Assembly: GCA_900708905.1 (NCBI GenBank)
Contig: CAADRB010000008.1
Span: 827,120 to 891,119 of the forward strand
Direction of reading: 5' to 3'
DNA length: 64,000 nt
Source: Hymenolepis diminuta
Lineage: Eukaryota; Platyhelminthes; Cestoda; Cyclophyllidea; Hymenolepididae
This document shows positions 12,401 to 23,821 of this stretch, piece by piece (the first letter of the stretch is position 1; every line of letters begins with the position of its first letter). A model generated the notes under the pieces. That model was not told where the DNA came from. It saw nothing but the letters and a program-made list of their open reading frames with translations, and did not search any database. The translations under genes were made by a program, and so were the position numbers.

Positions 12401-14988
12401 GTGGCTAAATCAAATCGCAGTTTTTTTTAAGTTTAACTATGGTTCCTTCACTGAAGGCGTAAATCCACTGATAAAGAAAACTCAATCTAAAAGTCAGTTG
12501 TGTAGCCTTCAACTGAATACATTTTTTGCGAAAAAGAAGGCGATACTTTGCATTATCGATGGAATTTTTGTTTATCGGGCAGTGTTCATCCACAAATGCT
12601 TTCAGTGCTAATTTGTTTTAAATTCTATAAGAGAAAAGGGTTTCTACAACGCTAAAAATAAGAGTGTCGTCACAAATGCTAATTGAAAAATACATTGCAA
12701 GTCTCCTTAAAGTAACGCTTGAAGAAAATATAGCAAAACGGCCAGTAAATGTTTTAAACTATGAAGTTAAGATTTAACAGTCCTAAATTTCTTGAACAAA
12801 ATCTCCCTAACGCTTTTTAAATTACAAACTTATGGCTTTATATATGATTTTCCTATTAATTTAATATATACTTTTCATGTGTATATATATATATATATAA
12901 TAGGACATGCTATCATTGAGCAATAAGCATTTGGTAACAAATATCTGAGCTATTCAAAGATAGTGTAAATTAAGCAGATTAGTCTGATTTTCAGTATAAA
13001 TTTTCCGTCATTTATTGCAAGAAAGGATAAGTAAAAAATAGCAGTAATCAATATATGCCAGGTCCTTTTAGTTACTAAATATACAACTCAGGCAAGCTAC
13101 AATGATTATGACTTTCTCACAATGATGGCTGCAGTTACTTACGACTCCAACCAAATTAATGCGACCATGAACAGCCAACATGAACACCTGGTCGAATTCA
13201 ATAAACTTAGTAAAACCCCCTTCACACATCCATCCTATCCGAAACCTGCATCCTCACAGACACACACCACTCTCTCCCTTGTGTGGTTCCCGGTCCTCAC
13301 CAATAGTAAACCCTAACCACTACCGTCTTACCTTCACTCTCTATTCTGTTGACGTAGTGAAAAGTGGCAGAAGGTAGAAAATATACACTAGAGAAAATAC
13401 TTTAGCTGCTTGTTATATCTTTTAAGCTCTTCAGAACTGTTCTATTGCCCTATTTGAAATAAAGCGACGAAGAGATTGGATGGAAACAATCAGTACGTCT
13501 TATCAACCTGTCAAAACTCATGAAATATCGCAGATATTAACATACTCAGGATTTTGGAATTCAAATTCTGAACTATAAGATAAAGTCCATTAAACCATAT
13601 CTCTCAAACAAAAAGTGAACAACCCAATAATTTCGGAAAGCAAATAAACAGTGACTATTTGAACACTTGACTTTAAGGACTGACTGTTCTTTAAAACTTA
13701 ATAAACCGCTTGTCTTTATTATTGTTAAGGTAACTTATCGCGGTTAAATGTCAGTGTTGTGATTAAGCAATCAATTTAAACATTGAGTAAAACATTATTT
13801 ATTCTTTAGTGAGGAATAGGAAAAATATTCACCCTTTCAAAATTTCTAAACAAGCAAACAATCCCTTTTTGGCCATGCAAAGATGAATTTGTTGTAATAT
13901 AATCGAAAGGAGAAGATCAATCCCTTCATTTAACAAACTGGTCAAAAAGTACTCAACATCGTTGATTTGAATCCCTATAAGGATTACGATGACAACTCAT
14001 AATCGTCACTTAATTTGAAAGCACTAAACTATATGCATTTAATGAGAGGCGTAAATGCGGTAAGGCTTAAGAGATATCCTAAAATAATACTTAATTCAAC
14101 ATTCTTCGCCTATATTGAAAACTTTCACCTTATAAAGTCAGAAAGCTATTAATATTAATATTTCTGATCAAACTGCAAAATAAAAATTAGTTTATTAAAT
14201 TAAATTGATTAATAAGATGACTTACAATCCATGGCCAGGAGTGAGTGAAGGATTTGCCTTCACCAAAACTCTTTGTCTGATTTACAAGATAATCCTTTCC
14301 GCACTGGCATTTTAGTCGGTGAAAACGCATCAATCTATCTAAAAATGACAAGAATGAATAAAAGTGTCATAGTCCTGAACACAATTGGAGAAATTAACAA
14401 AGGAATCAGAAATTTTATCCTATTAATGTCTCTTCTTTACAAAACTGAATCTGCAAATTAAAACAAGAGAATAATAATAATAATTAAGGCAATTGTATTC
14501 CACATAGAGTGAAAAATTGCTTTACTTATGCAAAAAAGTTAAAGATTTTTTAATGGAATAATTTTATAAATTTTTTGAATGAGAACATAAATGATTATTT
14601 AAAACAACACACTCTACGCAAGTTTTTGAGTAAAATTTTCAAGTAAAAATTCATCCATTTTGCAGTGAATTTTAAATAAATTTGTTAATTACTAATGTGA
14701 AAATAAAATTATTTCAATTTGTTATTACTTTAATTTTAATGACCTACACTTTCTTTCAAGCTCCCTTGGTGGCGGTATCATTGGCGGTGGTGGTAGTGGC
14801 CGTGGAAACAGTGGATCAGCGTTTCTTTTTCCTCGAATAATCTTAGAGGTTTCAGTAAACTTCGGTATTTCGGTAGTATGTACTGAAGAGTTGGAGTTCG
14901 GTGATCTGCAACCAGCAGTTAGTTCCAGCAAAAATATTAATAGGACTGTTAAATATAGAAGTCGATAACAGCTATTTAGTTGCCCCAT
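9497..14988 (-). CDS. Secreted chymotrypsin-fold protease homologue, probably inactive
   Basis: Proposed exons on -: 14988-14748, 14338-14226, 12206-11849, 11435-11218, 9664-9497; phases agree and give 365 residues. A signal peptide (MGQLNSCYRLLYLTVLLIFL) is followed by a Pro-rich segment with PLPPPPMIPPP and a GKR site. Catalytic His158 (ITAMHC), Asp225 (TDIALLKL) and Ser317 (KSGGG) are kept, with Cys positions that match the + paralogue. However, the activation motif IIGG is replaced by SFGE (104-107), Asp of GDSGG is Lys316, and TVGWG reads TVGLT. In this fold the new N-terminal Ile pairs with that Asp to form the active site, so loss of both suggests a pseudoprotease or a regulatory homologue. 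The last four exons are well supported by paralogy; the first exon is joined through a gtaggt donor and is less certain. Confidence 0.75.
10030..10480 (-). repeat. Dispersed repeat family R1, copy 3 (inside a protease intron-free flank)
   Basis: Complement matches R1 copy 2 through the GTTGAATTTTATGATTGGTC and TTCTGGATT blocks (about 10236-10268) and the AAAGTTGAGAAAGCGAA block near 10130. It lies in the intron between the last two exons of the - protease homologue (9665-11217). Confidence 0.55.
12881..12900. repeat. (TA)n microsatellite
   Basis: A short run of alternating T and A following GTGTA, within the second intron of the - protease homologue. Confidence 0.85.
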
Positions 14989-15765
14989 CCTCAAATTTAA
15001 TATTTTATTAAAACACGAAATGTGTGTATTTAAAGGTTATATTAATTATTTACATAACCAATTACTTAAGAGAATGTTTATGAATGGGTAGATTTGAGCA
15101 AATTTAACTATAAATGCCGCCTTTGCTTTTAATTGATAACCTATATTGCTCGTTAATTAGTGATAAATGATTGATAACTGTAAAATTTATTGTGAACAAA
15201 GATAACATAAATAAATACGTTAAAATTAATGAAAGAATGTAAACAAATCTTCACTTAACTGGATATATTCATAATTATTCATTAATTAAGTGGCATTGTC
15301 TGTTAGATATTCTGTTATTTTGAACAAAAGACGATGAACCCAGCACCAAACCACTAACGGATGGCTTTGTAACTCTCAAGTTATGAGTGGCACCACCACC
15401 CAGCATTTTAAACTGGATAAATTATAGTGTTCGCATTATACAGGATTTAGACGAAGTTAAATTGAATAAGATCTAAGAAAGCGTTGATGAAATTAATCAT
15501 TTACATTACAAAGCCTCATCCTCCTTCGTTTTCCTCCACTGTCTTGAATTCTAAATTCCAACAATCTGATCAAATATCTAAAGAAATGAAGTTTTCATAG
15601 ACGAAGAAGCTCTAACCACTACTGGAGCTATGTCGAATTCTTGTCTATAACTTTACTCTAGTACATTTTATATATGAGGTCTTTTCTATCTAGATCAAAT
15701 CTCGTAAAAGGTCCAGGTGTCAACACTTAGAAAAAATTCAGTTCTCAGTTTAAAATCAGTCTGAT

Positions 15766-15985
15766 GTTGGCCCAGTGCTTAACGCATACATCTACAAATT
15801 CAGAGTTCACCGGGTTCAACGTCCATCATTGTACACCCGGTGAGTGGAATAGCCAACCGCACTTGTTGGGTTTGGCTAATAAGATAACCAACAGAACGAG
15901 AATTTCTCACCAGGCGAGGCTCAACGATATCACTACTAATCCAGGATGAGCTTCTGGAAAACGCTTTCCAAAATGGACTTGGAAA
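15766..15985 (+). repeat. tRNA-derived SINE-like element, copy 1
   Basis: Begins with an A-box-like TGGCCCAGTGCTTAA, then a B-box-like GGTTCAACGTCC at 15813-15824, the spacing of an internal RNA polymerase III promoter. The body (GTGAGTGGAATAGCCAACCG, a TTTGGCTAATAA block, an AGAATTT block, then GATGAGCTTCTGGAAAACGC) is shared with 16637-16846 and 41806-42010. No poly(A) tail or target-site duplication is obvious, so it is an old copy. Confidence 0.7.
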
Positions 15986-16636
15986 TTAATGTTTCTTCTA
16001 TAAATGGGAAAAGCAAAATATGCGATAATATTTTCTTCATGAATTTGATAACAAATAAACTTCATTTTAAGTTGTTTACATGAGGTTGCTTTTGATTATA
16101 TTTGCAGAGATTTTATGCGTCCTTAGTTATAAATAATATATTCATAGTATTGTGCATACAAATCGTTTCGAAAGTTGGCATTATTTGAACGATTTTATTA
16201 GGATTAAAGTTATATCTATCATCAATGTAAAACGTGATTCTTTAATTCCTTAGGTGTTTCAGTGCATGATAATTGTTTCTTCCTTAATAGCCCATAATTT
16301 TATAGGTACTCGCCTGGAGTGAGCGAGCTGGACAACAGGTTTCTAGTACAATAAAAAAAAGGTTTGGCAAGATTTTATGGTTATTTCTTTAGCACTTTGA
16401 CACCTTGGATTTATAATATATAGTTCAAAATGTTATAATCATGAAGATTTTTTTTCTTTTTACCAAGCATACTCGAATTTGTAATACCTGTATGAGAGTA
16501 CACCCAAAAATAGGCTATTTTCTGCGCACAATTTGTATTCGGTGGAAATTTTAAAGCTATCAAGACCAGCGTTCATGTAGAGGTTAGTACAAATATTATT
16601 TAAATGTATAGGCAAAATGAATACGTAAATTTATTA

Positions 16637-16846
16637 ATCAGCGTGTACGGCCGTCATGTCAGAGATCACAGATCCGACTCCCACCGGCCCAAACTCAATG
16701 AATAGAATTGTCAATCAAATCGGTTAAGTCCGGCTAACAAGGAAGGCTGCAGAATTCGATTTTTCCCACCAAAAAGGCTCCATGATGCCACTCTCTATCG
16801 AAGATGAGTTACAGAAAAAAACTTCCCTAAACGGGCCTGAAAAGTA
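16637..16846 (+). repeat. tRNA-derived SINE-like element, copy 2
   Basis: Same block order as copy 1: B-box-like AGATCCGACTCCC near 16669, GGTTAAGTCCGGCTAACAA, CAGAATTCGATTTTTCCCAC, TCCATGATGCCACTCTCTA and TTCCCTAAACGGGCCTG. Lies 650 bp from copy 1 in the same orientation. Confidence 0.7.
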
Positions 16847-17149
16847 TTTTTAATTATTACTATTTTAGTTAAAACGCACTTAGGCACAAATATCAGACGC
16901 CTCCATGAAATGTATTTTTTTCTAATTTAGCACTTTATGACATTGTCCTTTAAGGCTATGACAAGTCCCTTACAAAGCGCTTCCTATATATTCACTGCAA
17001 AACTATGCCCTCCAATGAAAATTAATGATTGCGCAAGTACTGTTAAAATTCCGGGATACGGTGGATGAGAAAGAATTGCTTTATCCAAGAACTATTTCAT
17101 TTTAAAGCCCATTATTATTAGTAATTCCGCGTTATTACTGAGTTCAAGA

Positions 17150-17680
17150 GATTTGTGGCTATTGAAAGGATCAATAATTTTACAAAAATTTCAAAACCAA
17201 ATTTTATAATTAGTTTTCTGGGCTACTGATTCAACTTTTATTCATCGCTTCCAGTGCTTACTGGTCATTTTTATCAGTTCTCTTTTCCTCCAAATGATCG
17301 AGAAAGCAGTACGATCTTCCTTGATCTTAGACGGTTTCTATGTTCTTAATAGAGTATCTCTCACGGACTGGAGTTAACTCTCAGTAACCTCTAACACCAA
17401 TTACAGTTTGCTAATGAAACAGAAAATTCATGGTTATTCTAGCATAATAAAAATAAGGCGGGACTTTAAAATGCCAATTTAGATTTTCAAAATTCAACTT
17501 AATGGACAGTATATATTACAAAATTTGAACTTCATAGTTCATCATTTGGGCTCTTATCGGGGTCATCCGGTGCTTATGGGCCGGTTGTTTGATAAAGACG
17601 GACGGTATTGCCATTTCTACTCATTTTTCCCTTTAAAAGTTAAGAAGGCCGGACGATCTCACTTGAGATAAAGTAGCTTA
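17150..17680 (+). repeat. Dispersed repeat family R1, two adjacent fragments
   Basis: The 17190-17330 part matches R1 copy 1 over ATAATTAGTTTTCTGGG, CAGTGCTTACTGG and AATGATCGAGAAAGCAG. A second part (about 17400-17680) repeats GGGCTCTTATCGGGGTCATC-type blocks and AAGTTAAGAAGGCCGG. Both are + oriented, so this may be two fragments or one internally duplicated copy. Confidence 0.4.
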
Positions 17681-20600
17681 CACAATTCTAACAAAGTGAA
17701 TCCCAAAATAATATGAGGTAAAAAATCTTTGATTTGAGCTAGACACATTTTCCTATCTCCACCTATTTATTAACTATTGAACTCAACGCAGACCGACTTC
17801 AACTGCGAGTTGTAATTCTCTTCGCTTTAATGTGTGTAATGATAATATGATTAGGAAATAATCGATCATGTTTTTTAATAATTGTTAAATCAAATACAAA
17901 TTTTTTATTATACTAGAAGATCTAAATTTTAAAACATGCTCTGTTTGATTGATGCCCAAAATTCAAAAATGGCTCCTAAATTCTTTCGTATAAGTTTATT
18001 TTTACATATTTGGATGCTTTTGCAAAATCACTGCAAAACCGCAGTTGCAGGATATTGTATATAGGTTTTTACTTGCCTCCGTTTTGTTTGATCATGTAAT
18101 TTTGCTGGTTTAATCCTTCATACGCCGGTTCTTCTCTATTTCTCCTGATCTGCGTTTCTCATTCTCCGCTTTCAATTGCTCTTATATAAACAAGTTTGTC
18201 TATCATCGATTTCTGATATTCTGATTTGAAAAGTTCTTGTCTATTATTATCTTTAGACTTGCAACAGCCTGTACAAGATTGATAACCCTTTGTTTCGTTC
18301 TTTTAATAATTCTATCACCCTACAAAAAATGTTTTGTATTCAATTGCATTCACCACATCAAATCTCTTACCCTCACCATGAATTGCGCTTTGATTTCCAT
18401 CATTAACTACTAGGTATATTTCAATTTCTACAAAATAATCAACTATAAATGTTGCTGCTCCTGCATCACTTATTCCCCCGATACTAGAAGTTTTCAAGAT
18501 TGTTTAGGATGCCATCAAGAAACCGTCCCAAACTTCAAGCTTGCTACCCTGAAGCTTCTTTAGAAGACAGAATAACAACTGAACGACCTGTTATTGTCTG
18601 ATATGCACAGGGGGTTGCCAAATATACAATCTGATAGGCTATACCATAAGCAAAAGGGAGAAACAACAGAGCTGGACGTATTTTCAAGGTCAATCGATTC
18701 TCAGCATCTCCCAACTCGTTAAAGAAAATCGACTCACAGTAGTTCCTACCTGATAATCGATAACTCGCCAAAGAACGTCCGATCATTGCTGGCGACCCCA
18801 ACACTGAACGAGGAGAGAAGAAATCTTGCTTGCTCAAGCAAGCGTCTGCTACTCATAAGAAACAAAGCAGGCAGAAAAATATAAGACAATATTGAAACTA
18901 CAAACAAAATATATCCCATATGAATACGCTTTTAAAGACCGACCAACCGATCTCGAGACCCTAATATTTCTAACTGTTTCATCAAAATGGGCAGATCTGA
19001 ATACTCTCAGAAAAGCCTAACAAGCGAAGCAGAACTCATTCCATATTATCTATATCTATAGAAATATGGTCACAAGAATCTCAACCCCTAACCTCACTTT
19101 AATGTGAATGCATAAATAGTTTAAAAATTATGAAAAGCTTCAGAAAATCTAAATCCAAAGATTGAACAATCAAACATTTACCATCTATGCAACATCCGAT
19201 TCCATATCTCGCCCGATTTTTGTCAATTACTTGCTAGAAAGGACATAATGGCAACACTTTTGCGTTTTCAGGTCTCACTTACTTTTATTTTTATTTAATT
19301 TACACTTCAACACTTGCATTCATTCTTCTTTTACCACCACATGCTTCCTGCACCCTCAAAAATTCGACAAACTCAGGCTGAAAAGGGCAAATAAACTTGG
19401 GTCGATTCATGGCTGAAAAGTGGTATTGCTTTAAAGAATATGTAGACTAAGAGATAGATCCTTCAAAATCTTATTTTCTACCTATCGTTGATTTAGTCCA
19501 TTTCATGGAAAAATGATTTATTGATTTGATGCTCATCAGAACTGATTGCGATCATTGCATTATACCTACCATATATTGAATACGGAGTTGTAGAATATTC
19601 ATCATTGATTTAAATCTCCACTACCTTGCATAAACCGTCTTTTTACCTGTGTTATTCTACGCACACACACATTAAGCTTTTGTGAAAAGATTCTTTTGTT
19701 AAAAGAAATTTTAATTGTTAAGATCATTTTTGTGGTAGTTAATTAATTAAGCAAGAGTCCTTTAAGGAAATATGAATCACGTACCCAAAATTCAACGGGA
19801 AAGCAAATGATTTACCAAAATATATTCATTCTAGGATAGAACCGAAACGCACTTTATTTAGTCCAAAAAAGTGGTCTCATACCCCGATGAAATGCTTTTT
19901 AAAACAAGTACTTAAATGAGGGTGGTCTATGCTTTGTGGTAATCAAATAGCTTACTTTTAAATTGTATTTATATAGTGAAATTTCATGCACTTATAACTT
20001 ACCAGTGTCAAATTTATTTTGTTAACCACTTAAATTCTTGATAGAAAGGACATAAACTTTCATATGACATCAAAAATATACCCCTTTAAAAGCACCATAA
20101 TTAGGATTATTTTGAATATTCCGGGAAAAATGCTCTCAACAATCTGTTAATTTTTTGGTAAACTAAAGTTTCAAGAGTAATTTTAATGAGATATATTGAT
20201 CTTATGGAAAATACTTTATATGCTATTAGATTAAATATTATATTAAATTAATGCTTAAATAAGGATTATTTGTGCTAATAATCGTGACACAAAATTCTTC
20301 AAATTAATTGAATTAACACTAGTTAAGCAAACAAATGAACAGGAAAAGTCAAACAAAGGGTTCATATTTAATCTATTTTCAATGTCATTCGAATTAATGG
20401 TGGCCATGTAGGCGTAATGTTTGCGTAGTTGTCATAGTGTCTGGCGTCTTTTCCGCTTTACGAATTGTCAAATACACAAAGGGATTGTCATGCTTGCAGC
20501 TCCATGAAGAATGCAAATAAATGCTGGTAAAGACTGTTTCAGCTTAAGCAACAATTAAAGTAAATATAATATGAATTACATTGTCAAGCAAATAAATAAA

Positions 20601-21689
20601 TTTCACCAGTGCTACTGCAGTATTTGTTAATATTTTATTATTTGCCTTCTACTTGATGGAAGATCAAAATATTTTACGATCTTTCATAAAGATTACAAGA
20701 AAAAGTTTTTTTGAAAGAGAAAGAGGGTTGAGTATCATAATGGGTATTATTACACATGACATCAAAATAAACAATTTGTGATCGTAGGAAAGAAGCTAAT
20801 TAAGATATATTATTTAGAAGATGGCAAAAATAAGCACTTTTCAAACTTTTTAGTTATGGACGTATTAAGTTCCACATATTCATATATTAATAGTTAAATG
20901 TCCTAGAACATCGATGTTCATGTTAATGACAACATTATGTTCACCCTATTCGGAGCCATTTGATTGGCCAATTGATTTTATTCCGTGGCTGTTTCTTCTT
21001 GCTGCAAAGAGCTGACTGAAAAAACAAGTAATGATTATAGAAAAATTAGGTCAAGATAAGATCCAATTACGTGCATTTGGTTTCTGGCATATAGTCCAAC
21101 TGCTGAATATGGTTACGGAGTTCAGATCCTATGGATAAGCAACTTAGTTTAAATTATCAGTCAACCCCTCATTTACTTTAAATCCAAAAAATAGCAGCAC
21201 ATAATGTATTTTTTATTGTATTCACATTAAAATCATTTCATTAACTTGAATTTTAAGTAAAATATAAAAAATTTTAGTTTACGGTTTTAATTCCGAATTC
21301 GCTTAAGGTCAAATTAATGAAGATCATTTTTCAAAAGAGCCCAATATTTTATGTTACCTCAAATAAAATGAATTTGAGTTAAATAAAATTTTTCACTTAA
21401 CTAAGCTTAACTCTTTTATTAAACTCAATTATATGAAATTAGGTGAATCGATAGATCAATAATTGTTAGAATTAATTTTCAAAAAGTTGCGAAGCTTTTA
21501 TCATTAAAAATTATCATTTAGCATACTACAGTTTGACTATACCTTCATTTAAAAAGGGCAGCAAAACTATTTTCAGTGGAGTTAATAATGCATTATGTAT
21601 TCAAGTAAACAAACTTGTCTTGGACAATCAACAATACCAATATTCGAATGTAATGGGTACGAAAATTTTTAAATGCATTAATTTTGATA

Positions 21690-21985
21690 CGCCCTGATTT
21701 TTGAATGCCAAGAGAAAGCTTTAATGGGTTTAACCTCAAGCCACTTTGAGAGCAAATAAACCAGAATTAAATTATAGATTACTCGGTTAGATCCAGCAAG
21801 ATTGAGATTAATGTGAGACCAAGGAACGTAGGTTTGAGAGCATATAAGTTCCTGATGATAAAGAAGTGCTACCTTGATGACATCTTGTGCAGCCACTTCT
21901 GACACTATTTCGTCTGAGGGGGAAAAAGGTTTGGCAAGGATGAGTTCTTCGGTTTCTTTGCATTTATGGTACACTAATGCCAATT
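21690..21985 (-). mobile_element. Gypsy-type integrase relic
   Basis: The complement reads PWSHINLNLAGSNRVIYNLI and then LSKWLEVKPIKAF, which matches the integrase catalytic-core block usually seen as PWSRIHxDFAGP followed by YSKWxEV. The Asp normally found in HxDFAGP is Asn and the second core segment has lost its Asp. One frame stays open for 101 codons but neither flank continues as integrase. Integrase joins element DNA to the host chromosome; this copy is a fragment. Confidence 0.7.
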
Positions 21986-23821
21986 TCTTAGGATAGCAAA
22001 CGACCAGAGGTTTAACTCAGATTTGGCTGCACTAACAAAAACATTTTAGGAACTTGACCATGTTTAACGACTTATGAGTTCTGATGGAGGAAAGGGTATA
22101 AAAATCCACTTTCTGTCGCCTTAGGCGACATATTTGATTTATCCGGTGATCAAGCGGACAGGACTTTGAGATTGATAGTGGCTTGGGCATGGTTGGGTCG
22201 CGAGCAAGTCGTGCAGGAACGACTTTTTGTATGGATGATTCCAACTAGTGCGTAAGAACCTTAACTTTACCACTTTTTCTGACTGACTGATGCAATTTCA
22301 TGTCATCATTAGGAAACACCTTTGGAGATAGATTGGACAGAACTTTTAGAACAATTTTAAGAAACAGAAGCATATATTTTTTAAACATCAAGACACAATT
22401 TAACTTCAATTGTTGCCGATAAATTCCCCAAAATTTTGTAAATATTTGAATAATCTTCTGTTTATTGCTTTCGTCATAAAATCGCAAGAGGTGTTAATAA
22501 ATACGTACTCACTATTGATGCAACTATTATTGACCTCCAAAATACCCATAAATCCCAGAATCAATATTAACGCGGATTTACTATAATGATAGGTTTTACT
22601 CCAACCACTTCAAAGCAGTGAGACTAAAATTCAGCGCATTTTAACAAATGTACAATATGCGTAAGTAATTAAGGATAAAATTATTAAAATTACTTTTCTT
22701 GGATTAAAATAATTCACGTTTGTCCAAACGGAATGTAAAGCTGTGAATAGCCTATTAGGTGAATACTTCACAACCCGAAACCGAAAATCAAATTAGGTAA
22801 CTCTTTTGGGGGTTGCTTGTTACTTACGAAACTTTACTTATTTAATTTCAATTAATTCTCCGCAATGAAAAATTGTAAAATATTAAATGTAATTTGATGA
22901 TAACGTTACATTCGAATTTCAAATACTTTTTGCATTTAAGATTCAAATTATGTCTAAGAGGTCATTCTACTCATTTGTAAATACTACAATAAATATCTCC
23001 AAACACAGCGACACCGTTCATTTTCTCTAGCGACGTCCATGTGATGAGTTAAAAATTTACACGAAGTTTGCCTCAATATGAGCTTTGCTATGTTAAAACT
23101 CCACTGATACCTGTTTTGGGCTGTAAGAAGAGGCAAACAAGTCAAATTGCATAACCAACAAGCTCAAAATATAGTAAATGTAAACTTTTTCCTAAATCTG
23201 GAAGTCAAGTTTTGAAGATTGACCATTACGATATCACGATGTGGATTCTCCCCTTTTTGAAATATGGACAGCTCTATGCTTCCGATTTCGAGTGAGACTT
23301 GTGATCGACTAATCTCAGTACCTGCTTATAATTGACCTCTCATCCTGGTTTCATTTCATACAAGACTCTTTTATAATTTTCCACGATTTTAATTTAGAAG
23401 TTTTGACTATTTCATAGATAATGATTATGAATTAATATGCTATTTATTATAAAATATATAGTAGTGAAAATGCGCGTAAAACTATTTATCTTAATATTAT
23501 GACAGTCATTTTTTATTCCAACGCCATTTTGCTAAAAATACTCTATTTTTTATCTCAATTATCAAAACAATGATTGAATTTACATTAATAAAATTAATAT
23601 TTTTTCACACATTAAAATAGCAGCCGTCTAAGTAAAAGCCATAGTTTTGAAACTTTATAACATTACTAATTTTATATATCCAAATAAAAAGAGTCACATT
23701 GTTGATTCGATTTAAACAAATACGTTTCCACACATTATTGGTTTATCATAGGATTACACCCAATTATATAATACACATAATTTAATTTGCGTTTTGCCTT
23801 GCAATCACTAAAACGAGCACC

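Larger units (their letters stand above)
14989..23821. other. Gene-poor interval between the two divergent protease genes
   Basis: About 8.8 kb between the start codons of the two oppositely oriented protease genes. It holds two SINE-like copies, two R1 repeat copies, a gypsy integrase relic and unexplained AT-rich DNA, each listed separately. A 97-codon open frame on - (18544-18837, no ATG at its start) is unrecognised. No convincing gene was found. Confidence 0.5.

Noticed and set aside
18544..18837. 97-codon frame on - with possible membrane-like part
   Set aside because: No ATG at its start, no recognisable family, no flanking exon signals; possibly repeat-derived but no second copy was found.
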